From Propionibacteriaceae bacterium (lineage in GTDB: Bacteria > Actinomycetota > Actinomycetes > Propionibacteriales > Propionibacteriaceae), in contig JAIRYW010000031.1 of NCBI GenBank assembly GCA_031267645.1, forward strand, positions 1-44,575: a DNA stretch of 44,575 bases, written 5' to 3'. The position numbers and the translations under genes were made by a program. Of this stretch, positions 1 to 6,768 are shown one piece after another (positions within the stretch are counted from its first letter, which is position 1; each line of letters begins with the position of its first letter). The notes beneath the pieces are model-generated. The model was given only the letters and a program-made list of their open reading frames with translations. It made no database searches and was not told where the DNA came from.

Positions 1-173
1 CCCCGGTCGTCGCTCCAGCGCAGGGCTCGGCGCTCGGGGCTGAGGCGGGCCAAGCGGTCGACCACGTCGTAGGCGAAGTTGAAGTGGTCGGGACAGCGCA
101 ATTCGAAATCGGTCGGATGCCCGGCCGGGCCGAGCTGCTCGGACAAGTAGTCCAGATGTATTCCAATTGTCAA
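1..173 (-). CDS. AMP-forming acyl-CoA synthetase, N-terminal fragment (runs off the window)
   Basis: The complement strand is open from about 227 down to base 1. Using TTG at 173-171, preceded by an AGG six bases upstream, the 57 visible residues contain FNFAYDVVDRLARLSPE followed by RALRW. This block is characteristic of the N-terminal region of acetate/medium-chain acyl-CoA synthetases (ACSM-like AMP-binding enzymes), which activate fatty acids to acyl-CoA with ATP. The catalytic AMP-binding motifs would lie outside the window, so substrate range is unknown. The TTG start is uncertain because no ATG is available in frame. It faces away from mca and lies just downstream of a large inverted repeat, so it is probably the regulated gene. 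Its function fits the acyl-CoA cassette further along, though it is not in the same operon. Confidence 0.72.
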   Translation of the reverse strand, partial: MTIGIHLDYLSEQLGPAGHPTDFELRCPDHFNFAYDVVDRLARLSPERRALRWSDDR

Positions 174-206
174 GGCGGACCTGTTCTGGCGGGGGTCTGG
201 AGCGAC

Positions 207-267
207 CCTACGTATCGGTAACCTACTCTAACGTAACTTTCGGATTGGTAGGTTACCGTTCCGTAGG
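207..267. promoter_or_regulatory. Large inverted repeat, probable repressor operator
   Basis: Two 20-base arms (207-226 and 248-267) are inverted repeats matching at 18 of 20 positions, with a 21-base spacer. The core of each arm reads GTAGGTTACCG in one orientation. The AT-richer spacer and arms contain several TAnnnT possibilities for the leftward promoter of the acyl-CoA synthetase. The size and position resemble operators bound by two dimers of a TetR- or GntR-type regulator; the regulator itself is not identifiable here. Confidence 0.6.
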
Positions 268-361
268 TGAGTCCGGGACGGCCGGGCCGGGACGGCCGGG
301 CGGTCTGACTCGACTCCGTCCGCTCGGGCCGGGCCGGTGCGACAGGGGGCGGGGGATCGGT

Positions 362-367
362 CACAAT
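362..367 (+). promoter_or_regulatory. -10 element of leaderless mca promoter
   Basis: CACAAT ends exactly seven bases before the ATG at 375, the distance expected when transcription begins at the start codon. No ribosome-binding site precedes the ATG, which supports a leaderless transcript. No convincing -35 is visible. Confidence 0.5.
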
Positions 368-374
368 AGGGCCC

Positions 375-1298
375 ATGCCCACTCCCCAACGTGTCGACGC
401 CGCCGGCCGACCGCTCCGTCTGCTCTGCACCCACGCCCACCCTGACGACGAGTCCAGCAAGGGCGCCGCCACCATGGCCAAGTACGTGGCCGAGGGTGTC
501 CGAGTGCAGGTCGCCACCATGACCGGGGGCGAGCGCGGCGACGTCCTCAATCCCAAGCTGGACCGGCCCGAGATCTGGGCCGACCTGCCCCAGGTGCGGC
601 GCCAGGAGATGGAGCGGGCCCGCCAGATCCTAGGCGTCGAGCAGGTCTGGCTCGGCTTCGAGGACTCGGGTTACTTCGAGGGCGAGCCTTGGCCGCCCAC
701 CCCGCCCGGCACCCTGGCCGCCACCGACGTGCGCCAGGCGGCGGCCCGACTGGTGCCGATCATGCGTCAGTTCCAGCCCCACGTGGTGGTGACCTACGAC
801 GAGCGCGGCGGCTACCCCCACCCCGACCACATCATGTGCCACCGGGTGACGATGGCGGCGGTCGAACTGGCGGCCGAGGCCTCCTTCCAGCCCGAGTCCG
901 GCCCGGTCTGGGACACGCCCAAGCTGTACTACCACATGGGTTTCCACCGGGCCCGTTACGCCCGCTTGGACGAGTTGATGCACGAGCGCGGCCTGGTCTC
1001 CCCCTACAGCGAGCGCCTGGCCAAATGGCAGGACAACGAGATGGCCGACCGGCTGACCACCTTCGTGCCCTGTGCCGACTACTTCCACGTCCGCGACCAG
1101 GCCCTGCTGGCCCACGCCACCCAGGTCGACCCGGACGGCCCTTGGTTCGCCGTGCCCTTGGAGATTCAGAAGTTGGGTTGGCCGACCGAGGACTATCAGC
1201 TGGTGCGCTCGCTGGTCGAGACCGCCATCCCGGAAGACGACCTCTTCGCCGGCTTGGCCCACTCGGCGCCGACCCCGGCCGACGACTGGCGGATCTGA
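375..1298 (+). CDS. mca: Mycothiol S-conjugate amidase (PIG-L/LmbE family)
   Basis: The 307-residue protein carries the PIG-L zinc deacetylase signature AHPDDESSKGAATMAKY near residue 21 and a second metal-binding segment GGYPHPDHIMCH near residue 145. TGGERGDVLNP and the YPHPDH form of the second motif match Mca better than MshB. Mca hydrolyses mycothiol S-conjugates into GlcN-inositol and a mercapturic acid, detoxifying electrophiles in the cytoplasm; mycothiol is restricted to Actinobacteria. Length is typical (Mca and MshB are about 290-305 residues). The ATG is seven bases after a -10 box, so it is probably leaderless. The next two genes, hemolysin III and Z-prenyl synthase, repeat the M. 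tuberculosis Rv1082/Rv1085c/Rv1086 neighbourhood. MshB is the main alternative. Confidence 0.88.
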   Translation: MPTPQRVDAAGRPLRLLCTHAHPDDESSKGAATMAKYVAEGVRVQVATMTGGERGDVLNPKLDRPEIWADLPQVRRQEMERARQILGVEQVWLGFEDSGYFEGEPWPPTPPGTLAATDVRQAAARLVPIMRQFQPHVVVTYDERGGYPHPDHIMCHRVTMAAVELAAEASFQPESGPVWDTPKLYYHMGFHRARYARLDELMHERGLVSPYSERLAKWQDNEMADRLTTFVPCADYFHVRDQALLAHATQVDPDGPWFAVPLEIQKLGWPTEDYQLVRSLVETAIPEDDLFAGLAHSAPTPADDWRI

Positions 1299-1323
1299 GT
1301 CGAACTGGCGGCGGCCGGCTGAC

Positions 1324-1350
1324 GGCGGTCGAACGGCGGCGGTCGAACGA
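1324..1350. repeat. Two tandem copies of a 12-base repeat
   Basis: GGCGGTCGAACG occurs at 1324-1335 and 1338-1349 with a 14-base period, in the 66-base gap between the convergent ends of mca and the hemolysin-III gene. No strong hairpin is seen here; role unknown. Confidence 0.5.
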
Positions 1351-1364
1351 CGGCGGGCCGGCCC

Positions 1365-2027
1365 TCAGGCTCGGCGCAGGGCTAGCGCGATGGCGCAGAA
1401 ATGCAGGGCCGAGGCCACCAGGGTGCAGCTGTGGAAGAGCTCGTGGAAGCCGAACCAGCCTGGGACCGGGTCGGGCCGACGGCGGGCGTAGACCAGCGCC
1501 CCCAGCGAGTAGGCCACTCCGCCGCCGATGACCAGGCCGACCACGACCGGTCCGCCGGCCGCCCCCAGCTGGGGCAGCCACCAGATGGCGGCCCAGCCCA
1601 TGAAGATGTACAGCCCGACGTACAGCCAGCGCGGGGCCGACATCCAAAAGACGCGGAAACAGACGCCCAATCCGGCCGCCGCCCAGATCACGGCCAGGAT
1701 GGACAGCCGGGCCGAGCCCCGCAGCAGCAGGACGGCCAGGGGGGTGTAGGTGCCGGCGATGAAGAGGAAGATGTTGGAGTGGTCGATCCGGCGTAGGACG
1801 GCGCTGACCCGGGGGGTCCAACGGCCGATGTGGTACGTCGCCGAGGTGCCGAAGAGGACCAGGGCGCTGGCCAGGTAGACGGACAGGGCGGCCTTGGCCG
1901 CTCCGGTCGGCGCCAAGACGATCAAGACGACCCCGCCGGTCACCATCAACGGCACGGCGCCGGCGTGCAGCCAGCCGCGCAGACGGGGTTTGAGCGAATC
2001 GCTCCAAACGTCCAATGAGGCGGCCAT
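1365..2027 (-). CDS. Hemolysin III / PAQR-family membrane protein
   Basis: The 220-residue product is almost entirely hydrophobic, with about seven membrane segments. It has the family's conserved polar motifs in order: SATYH, then DHSNIF, then FGFHELFHS with a later H near the C-terminus. These His/Asp/Ser residues form the metal site of PAQR/hemolysin III proteins, thought to be membrane hydrolases; the haemolytic function implied by the name is not established. The start at 2027 was chosen over an upstream ATG at 2120 because GAGGA lies five bases before it and the upstream reading would overlap the start of the divergent prenyl synthase. It is convergent with mca and divergent from the next gene, as in the Rv1085c neighbourhood. 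Confidence 0.88.
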   Translation of the reverse strand: MAASLDVWSDSLKPRLRGWLHAGAVPLMVTGGVVLIVLAPTGAAKAALSVYLASALVLFGTSATYHIGRWTPRVSAVLRRIDHSNIFLFIAGTYTPLAVLLLRGSARLSILAVIWAAAGLGVCFRVFWMSAPRWLYVGLYIFMGWAAIWWLPQLGAAGGPVVVGLVIGGGVAYSLGALVYARRRPDPVPGWFGFHELFHSCTLVASALHFCAIALALRRA

Positions 2028-2105
2028 GACGATCCTCGGTGGCTGGTTCAGCGGTTGAGCGGGTGACAGCAGCATAGCGCGCCGGCCCGCAGCGGCCCGA
2101 GTCGC

Positions 2106-2111
2106 TAGAGT
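2106..2111 (+). promoter_or_regulatory. -10 element of leaderless prenyl synthase promoter
   Basis: TAGAGT ends seven bases before the ATG at 2119, the same geometry as at mca. An in-frame GTG at 2113 would fall inside the promoter, so ATG at 2119 is preferred. Confidence 0.5.
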
Positions 2112-2118
2112 TGTGGCC

Positions 2119-2922
2119 ATGCCTCAAGACAGCGGCCGCCGGCCCGGCCGGCTGAGGCCCTTGGGCCTGCTCTACGGCACCTACGAGCAGCGCCTATTGG
2201 CCGACCTGGACCGGTCCCGCCTGCCTCGCCACGTGGCGGTGCTGGCCGACGGCAATCGCCGCTGGGCCCGGGCCAACGCGCCGGGCCAGACCCTGGTGGC
2301 GGGGTACCGGGCGGGGGCCGACCGCTTGGTCGACTTCGTCGGCTGGTGCGACGAAGTCGGCCTGCAAGTCGTCACTCTGTGGGTGCTGTCGACCGACAAT
2401 CTGAGCCGGACGGCGGCGGACGAGGTCGGGCCCCTGTTGGAGGTCATCGTCTCATTGGTCGAGGAGTTGGCCCGACGGCGCAGGTGGGTGGTCCAGATCG
2501 TGGGCGACCTCGACCTGTTGCCGTCGGACCAGGCCGCCGCCCTGAGACGGGCGGTCGCGCCGACGGCGGACTGCGCCGGCATGCACATCAACGTGGCGGT
2601 GTCCTACGGCGGCCGCCACGAGCTGCGCGACGCCTTCCGCTCTCTGCTGGCGGCCGAGGCGGCCCGCGGCGCCACCTTGGCCGAACTGGCCCAGCGCCTG
2701 GAGATCGACCAGATCGCCCAACACCTCTACACGGCCGGCCAGCCCGACCCCGACCTGATCATCCGGACCTCGGGCGAGCAACGGCTGTCCGGCTTCTTGA
2801 TGTGGCAGTCGGCCCACTCCGAGTTCTATTTCTGCGAGGCCCTGTGGCCGGACTTCCGGCGGGTCGACTTCTTACGCGCCCTGCGCTCCTACACCCAGCG
2901 CGAACGCCGCTTCGGCCGCTGA
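2119..2922 (+). CDS. Short-chain Z-isoprenyl diphosphate synthase (UppS family)
   Basis: The 267-residue protein has the cis-prenyltransferase signature ADGNRRWAR, whose Asp at residue 44 binds the magnesium/diphosphate. It also has WVLSTDNLSR and the C-terminal DLIIRTSGEQRLSGF block that binds isopentenyl diphosphate. Family members condense IPP onto an allylic diphosphate with Z geometry. The C-terminus ending near the RERRFGR segment, and the neighbourhood shared with Rv1086 (Z-farnesyl diphosphate synthase), suggest a short-chain product that feeds decaprenyl/undecaprenyl phosphate synthesis rather than the full-length UppS reaction. Chain length cannot be settled from the sequence alone. 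It probably has a leaderless transcript. Confidence 0.85.
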   Translation: MPQDSGRRPGRLRPLGLLYGTYEQRLLADLDRSRLPRHVAVLADGNRRWARANAPGQTLVAGYRAGADRLVDFVGWCDEVGLQVVTLWVLSTDNLSRTAADEVGPLLEVIVSLVEELARRRRWVVQIVGDLDLLPSDQAAALRRAVAPTADCAGMHINVAVSYGGRHELRDAFRSLLAAEAARGATLAELAQRLEIDQIAQHLYTAGQPDPDLIIRTSGEQRLSGFLMWQSAHSEFYFCEALWPDFRRVDFLRALRSYTQRERRFGR

Positions 2923-2957
2923 GGCGCCAAGGCCTCAGCTCGGTCCGACCGGCCGGC

Positions 2958-3656
2958 TCACTCGGCTCGGCCCTCGTTCTGACGGGCGCTGTAGATGGCG
3001 TAGTCGATCCGGCGGTTGCGCCGGTCCACCACCACCAGCTGTTCGGTCGCCTCGGGGTCCAGCGCGACCAGGTCGAACCAGAGCTCCTTGCTCGGCCCCT
3101 GGGCCCACAGGGCCAAGCGGCCGCCGGGGGTCAGGTGGGAGAGGGCCTGGCGCAGGCCTTCCAGGCTGTAGAGGGGGGCGTTGCGGTCGTGGATCAGGAA
3201 ATCCGGCCCGTTGTCGATGTCCAGGCAGATGCCGTCCCAAGGGCCGAACAGACCGGGCAGGCCGGGCTGGCGACCCAGCAGTTCGGTCACGTCGCCGTGG
3301 TGGAAATGGACTCTAGGATCGCTCGCCAACTGTCTCATGACGTCGGTCAGACCGGCCTGAGCCCAGCCGATCATGGCTTGGGACAGCTCCACCACGTCCA
3401 GCTGGACGACCCCTTGGGCCAACAGCTGACGGGCCGTGTAGCCCAATCCTAGGCCGGCCACCAGGACCCGGCCGGGCCGTTCGCCCAAAGCCTGGGCCAA
3501 GGCGATCTCCGACACCGGATCGGCCGAATCCATGGCGAAGACACCGTTGATGATGAGTTCGTCGACGCTCTGATCGCCCCGCTGGCGCCGGCGCAGAGCG
3601 ACTTCGTAGCCGTCCTCTTCGGACTGGGCCAAGGTCGTGACCGTCTCGTCGTGCAT
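2958..3656 (-). CDS. Spermidine-synthase-like SAM-dependent methyltransferase-fold protein
   Basis: The 232-residue protein has a Rossmann-type SAM-binding core: VLVAGLGLGYTARQLL (motif I, near residue 88), then LDVVELSQAMIGWA with the acidic ribose-binding residue, then a HHGDV segment and a late CLDIDNGPDF strand. This layout belongs to the spermidine-synthase-like fold. It lacks a clear polyamine-binding region of true SpeE and is shorter, so either aminopropyl or methyl transfer is possible and its substrate is unknown. It is convergent with the prenyl synthase. The ATG is six bases after CAGAAT, so it may be leaderless. Confidence 0.65.
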   Translation of the reverse strand: MHDETVTTLAQSEEDGYEVALRRRQRGDQSVDELIINGVFAMDSADPVSEIALAQALGERPGRVLVAGLGLGYTARQLLAQGVVQLDVVELSQAMIGWAQAGLTDVMRQLASDPRVHFHHGDVTELLGRQPGLPGLFGPWDGICLDIDNGPDFLIHDRNAPLYSLEGLRQALSHLTPGGRLALWAQGPSKELWFDLVALDPEATEQLVVVDRRNRRIDYAIYSARQNEGRAE

Positions 3657-3662
3657 TGAGTC

Positions 3663-3668
3663 ATTCTG
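3663..3668 (-). promoter_or_regulatory. -10 element of leaderless promoter
   Basis: On the complement, CAGAAT ends six bases before the ATG at 3656, with no Shine-Dalgarno between them. This matches the other leaderless starts in the window. Confidence 0.42.
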
Positions 3669-3730
3669 CCCCTTGACCCGGCCCTGTCAAAGGTCACCCG
3701 CCCGAGACCGGCCGGATCGCCCGCGATCGG

Positions 3731-3970
3731 TCAGGCCTCAGGCTGGGCCTCGGCCTCGATCTGGGCGGCCACGGCGGCCCTGGCCTCCTCCAACAGACTC
3801 TGACAGCGTTCGGCCAGAGCTTCGCCGCGCTGCCACAGGGTCATGGCCTGAGCCAGGCTGGCTTGACCGGACTCCAACTCGGCCACCACCGCCACCAACT
3901 CGTCGCGGGCCTGCTCGTAGGTCAGCTGGTCGGTCTCGGGCCGGCTGGGCTGAGGCGATGTCTTGGTCAT
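3731..3970 (-). CDS. xseB: Exodeoxyribonuclease VII small subunit
   Basis: The 79-residue protein contains LTYEQARDELVAVVAELESG, and later LWQRGEALAERCQSLLEEA, the two-helix coiled coil that defines XseB. XseB binds XseA to form exonuclease VII, which degrades single-stranded DNA from both ends into oligonucleotides. The start was fixed by the four-base ATGA overlap with the xseA stop codon, indicating translational coupling. A much longer open frame continues upstream on the same strand but is only the shadow of xseA in another frame. Confidence 0.93.
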   Translation of the reverse strand: MTKTSPQPSRPETDQLTYEQARDELVAVVAELESGQASLAQAMTLWQRGEALAERCQSLLEEARAAVAAQIEAEAQPEA

Positions 3971-5190
3971 GGCTGTCCTTCGCTGGCTCGGGCGGCCGCC
4001 ACCAATTCGAGCGAGCCGTCGCTGAGATGGGCCGTCACCACTTGGCCCGGTCGGACCTGGTCGGTCCGAGTGATGGTCCCCTGGTCGGCTGAGACCAAGA
4101 TGGCGTAACCCCGGCGCAGAGTGGCCTGGGGCGACAGGGCCTGGATCTGGGCCAAGAGGTGGTCGACTTCGGCCCGGGCCTGGTCGGTCCGCTGGACCAC
4201 GGCCCGTCGCAGCCGGGCCAGGACCTGGTCCAGTTGGACGGCCAGGGAGGCGTGGCCGCCCAGGGGATGGCGCAGCACCGGCCTTGAACGCAGCCCGGCC
4301 AAGGCGGCCGCCTCGGCCTCCAGCCGGGTGGTCAGAGCCAGCCGCAGACGACGTCGGGCCCCGGCCAGACCGGCCAGCTCCTGGGCCGCCTCCGGCACGA
4401 TCCGCTTGGCCGCGTCGGTCGGCGTGGAAGCCCGCAGATCGGCCACCAGGTCGAGCGCCGGGCTGTCGGACTCGTGGCCGATGGCGCTCACCACCGGGGT
4501 GGTGGCGGCCGCCACCAGACGCACCAGGGTCTCGTCGCTGAAGGGCAGCAGGTCTTCGATCGAGCCGCCGCCGCGGGCGATCACGATCACGTCCACGGTC
4601 GGATCCGAGTCCAACTGACGCAGCCAATGGCCGACCTGGCGGGCGCAGGAGGGGCCCTGCATGAGGGCGTGACGGACTTCGAAACGGGCCCCGGGCCAGC
4701 GCCGGGCGACGTTGACCAAGACGTCGCGCTCGGCGGCCGAGCCCTGGGCCGTGATCAAGCCGATGCGCTGGGGTAGAAAAGGCAGGGGACGTTTGCGCTC
4801 CGGGTCGAACAGGCCCTCGGCCTGGAGCCGGCGCTTGAGCTGTTCGAGCTGGGCCAACAGGCGGCCGGGGCCGACCGGACGCAGGTCGCGGCAGTCGAAG
4901 CTGAGCCGTCCCGAGCCCATCCAGACGGTCGGCTTGATCCAAGCCACCACGGCCATGCCCTCGCGCAGCGGCCCGGCCGCGTCCAAGACGGCGGTCGGGC
5001 AGGTCAACGAGACTGAGACCTCGGCCGAACTGTCGCGCAAGGTCAGGAAGTGGGTCGCGCCGCTGCGGCGGTTGAGGGCGATGACCTGACCCGACACCCA
5101 GACGGCGCCCAGACGTTCGACCCAGCCCTTGACGGCGGCCACGATCTCGCGCAGCGGCCTGGGGTCGTCGGGCGAGCTGTCCTGGGCCAT
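3967..5190 (-). CDS. xseA: Exodeoxyribonuclease VII large subunit
   Basis: The 407-residue protein has an N-terminal OB-fold (LREIVAAVKGWVERLGAVWVSGQV, then NRRSGATHFLTLRD) for single-strand DNA binding. The catalytic region follows, with LITAQGSAAERDV, VIVIARGGGSIEDLLPF and SAIGHESDSPALDLVADLRASTPTDAA, then a long helical region that binds XseB. Length is in the family range (about 400-460). It forms exonuclease VII with the overlapping xseB. The start at 5190 is supported by a TACAGT -10 element six bases upstream; a more upstream in-frame methionine codon at 5247 has no such support. Confidence 0.94.
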   Translation of the reverse strand: MAQDSSPDDPRPLREIVAAVKGWVERLGAVWVSGQVIALNRRSGATHFLTLRDSSAEVSVSLTCPTAVLDAAGPLREGMAVVAWIKPTVWMGSGRLSFDCRDLRPVGPGRLLAQLEQLKRRLQAEGLFDPERKRPLPFLPQRIGLITAQGSAAERDVLVNVARRWPGARFEVRHALMQGPSCARQVGHWLRQLDSDPTVDVIVIARGGGSIEDLLPFSDETLVRLVAAATTPVVSAIGHESDSPALDLVADLRASTPTDAAKRIVPEAAQELAGLAGARRRLRLALTTRLEAEAAALAGLRSRPVLRHPLGGHASLAVQLDQVLARLRRAVVQRTDQARAEVDHLLAQIQALSPQATLRRGYAILVSADQGTITRTDQVRPGQVVTAHLSDGSLELVAAARASEGQP

Positions 5191-5196
5191 GGGCCC

Positions 5197-5202
5197 ACTG
5201 TA
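5197..5202 (-). promoter_or_regulatory. -10 element of leaderless xseA promoter
   Basis: On the complement, TACAGT is followed by six bases and then the xseA ATG. It is a good TAnnnT match at leaderless spacing. Confidence 0.5.
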
Positions 5203-5282
5203 GCCGCCGACTCGGCCCACTGGGGGATAGCGGGTCGGGCCGGGCAAAGGGGGATTGAAGTGCGTGTGATAAAGGAATGCGC

Positions 5283-5545
5283 ACCCCTCCTCAGCGTCGA
5301 GATCGGGCGGTGAAGGATCCCGACGCTTGGCGCCGCCACTCGGTCGCTATTCCCTGCGGGGTCGTCGGCGTCATCACCAGCCGCCTCCGTCTTCAGCTGG
5401 TGGACAGTCCCGACGGCACGCCCCAAGGGCGACCGAGTGGCGACTGACCGGGGTTCTCCGAACCCTGGATCAGACGGTCGAGCAAGACCTCTCTGATCGT
5501 GGACAGATTCGGAACCCCCCGGGTCCGGTGTCTGTGTTTAGTTGT
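5283..5545 (+). ncRNA. Candidate structured non-coding RNA (five stem-loops, unknown class)
   Basis: This 464-base gap between xseA and the crotonase gene has no plausible coding frame but contains stacked helices. Hairpin 1: 5294-5304 with 5316-5326, ten pairs and one mismatch. Long rod: 5334-5347 with 5429-5442, fourteen perfect pairs, enclosing 5358-5361/5421-5424, 5363-5367/5411-5415 and an apical 5375-5381/5396-5402. Hairpin 3: 5448-5456 with 5460-5468. Hairpin 4: 5468-5474 with 5492-5498 plus an inner GGTC/GACC. Hairpin 5 is terminator-like. The plus strand is favoured because the last helix is followed by a T-rich stretch, and because the position is divergent from xseA and convergent with the crotonase gene. 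The ends are approximate. The rod with internal loops recalls 6S/Ms1-type RNAs, but no class-specific motif was recognised; RNase P, tmRNA and SRP RNA signatures are absent. Confidence 0.55.
5503..5545 (+). terminator. Terminator-like hairpin at the end of the candidate RNA
   Basis: ACAGA (5503-5507) pairs with TCTGT (5531-5535). Inside it CGGA and CCC pair with GGG and TCCG around a three-base loop with one bulged A. A T-rich tail (tgtttagttgtt) follows. The helix has an internal loop and the T-run is interrupted, so efficiency is uncertain. Confidence 0.5.
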
Positions 5546-5654
5546 TCATCTGCTTGAAACTCTAGGAATTGAAATTGAGGGGACGGTGAGCGGGACGTGA
5601 ACAGTGGCCGAATCTCTGAGCCGCGGGCCGCTCAGGCCGGCCTGGCCGGTCGGG

Positions 5655-6428
5655 TCAGTGGCCGGGGAAGGGGGCCGGTTGGCGTTTCTCCACGAAGGCG
5701 GCCATGCCCTCGCGCTGGTCGGCGCTGCCGAAACAGGCCGCGAACTGGCTGGACTCGATGGCCAAGGCGGTGTCCAAGTCGGTCTGCCCGCCCAGGCCGA
5801 TCGCGCGTTTGGTGGCCCGCAGGGCGACCGGCGACTGGCGGGCGATGTCCTGAGCCAGCCGACGGGCGGTCGGCAGCAGGTCGTCGGCGGCGCAGAGATG
5901 GTTGACCAAGCCGATGCGCTGGGCTCGCCCGGCGTCGATCCGGCGTCCGGTCAGGAGCAACTCGTTGGCCAAGCCGAGCCCGATCAGGCGGGGCAGCCGT
6001 TGGGTGCCGCCGAAACCGGCCGTGACGCCCAAGCCGACCTCGGGCTGGGCGAAGCTGGCCTGTTCCGAGGCCAGGCGCAGATCGCAGCTCAGCGCCAATT
6101 CGCAGCCGCCGCCCAGAGCGAACCCGTTGACCGCCGCGATGGACGGGATGGGCGACCGCTCGATCTGGCGCAGGACGGCCGAGCCGCGTTGGCTGAAGGC
6201 CAGGGCCTGGCTCGGCGTCATGGCGGCCATGGCGGCCACGTCGGCCCCGGCCACGAAGGCGCGGCCGGCCCCGGTCAGGATCAGGCAGCGGGCCTGGTCC
6301 GACCAAGCTTGGTCGAGGGCGGCCGCCAAACCGTCCAAGACGGCTTGGTCGATGGCGTTGAGGGCCTCCGGCCGGTTGACGGTGACAATCGCCACCTGCT
6401 GTTCGAATTCATAGACGATGGCGCCCAT
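5655..6428 (-). CDS. Enoyl-CoA hydratase / crotonase
   Basis: The 257-residue protein is a typical crotonase. The oxyanion-hole and catalytic segments are visible: AGADVAAM, then GGGCELALSCDLRLAS and QPEVGLGVTAGFGGTQRL. The two glutamates that activate water in enoyl-CoA hydratase (in GGCEL and PEVGLG) are both present, so it should be a true hydratase interconverting crotonyl-CoA and 3-hydroxybutyryl-CoA, rather than an isomerase relative. It is last in the nine-gene cassette, 52 bases after fixX, with a strong GAGGAGGAG ribosome-binding site of its own. Together with the upstream thiolase, hydroxyacyl-CoA dehydrogenase and acyl-CoA dehydrogenase it completes a four-carbon beta-oxidation or reverse beta-oxidation cycle. 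Confidence 0.9.
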   Translation of the reverse strand: MGAIVYEFEQQVAIVTVNRPEALNAIDQAVLDGLAAALDQAWSDQARCLILTGAGRAFVAGADVAAMAAMTPSQALAFSQRGSAVLRQIERSPIPSIAAVNGFALGGGCELALSCDLRLASEQASFAQPEVGLGVTAGFGGTQRLPRLIGLGLANELLLTGRRIDAGRAQRIGLVNHLCAADDLLPTARRLAQDIARQSPVALRATKRAIGLGGQTDLDTALAIESSQFAACFGSADQREGMAAFVEKRQPAPFPGH

Positions 6429-6480
6429 GGCTCCTCCTCGGATGAGTGGTCGGTGGGTGGGCGGGGGACCGGGCAGGCCC

Positions 6481-6768
6481 TCAGCCCTCGCGGAAGTGGA
6501 CGCCGAAACCGCCCCTGGGGTAATGCCATTCCAGCGTCCCCGGGTCGGCCACGGCCAGGCAGGCGCCGCACTCCAAGCAGGCGGCGTACTCGATGGCCAA
6601 GGTCCCGTCCGGGGCCCGGGAGTAGACCCGGGCCGGGCAGCAAGCGATCAGGCGGTCGGCCGTGCCGCTGGCGCAAGCCAAGACTTGGTCGACGGCGATG
6701 TGGCATTCCGTCTCGTCCAAGACGAAACGGTTGACGGCTAGGCGCTGGCTGGTCGAGGGCACGGTCAT
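6481..6768 (-). CDS. fixX: Ferredoxin-like protein FixX
   Basis: The 95-residue protein has ACCPARVYS followed by YAACLECGACL, giving Cys44, Cys64, Cys67 and Cys70 as likely ligands of one [4Fe-4S] cluster in the FixX pattern. FixX acts with FixC to carry electrons from the FixAB flavoprotein to quinone. The start codon overlaps the fixC stop by four bases (ATGA), so the two are translationally coupled. The length is usual for FixX (about 95). Extra cysteines at 22, 32 and 43 are unlikely to be cluster ligands. Confidence 0.9.
   Translation of the reverse strand: MTVPSTSQRLAVNRFVLDETECHIAVDQVLACASGTADRLIACCPARVYSRAPDGTLAIEYAACLECGACLAVADPGTLEWHYPRGGFGVHFREG

Noticed and set aside
5301-5326. 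Resemblance of GGGCGGTGAAGGATCCCGAC to the start of the FMN riboswitch.
   Set aside because: The remaining conserved FMN aptamer blocks are missing and no riboflavin gene follows on the same strand.
5283-5545. RNase P RNA, tmRNA or SRP RNA at this locus.
   Set aside because: The characteristic conserved blocks (such as GAGGAAAGTCC/ACAGAAA for RNase P, a proteolysis tag reading frame for tmRNA, and the GGAAG-containing SRP loop) are not present.
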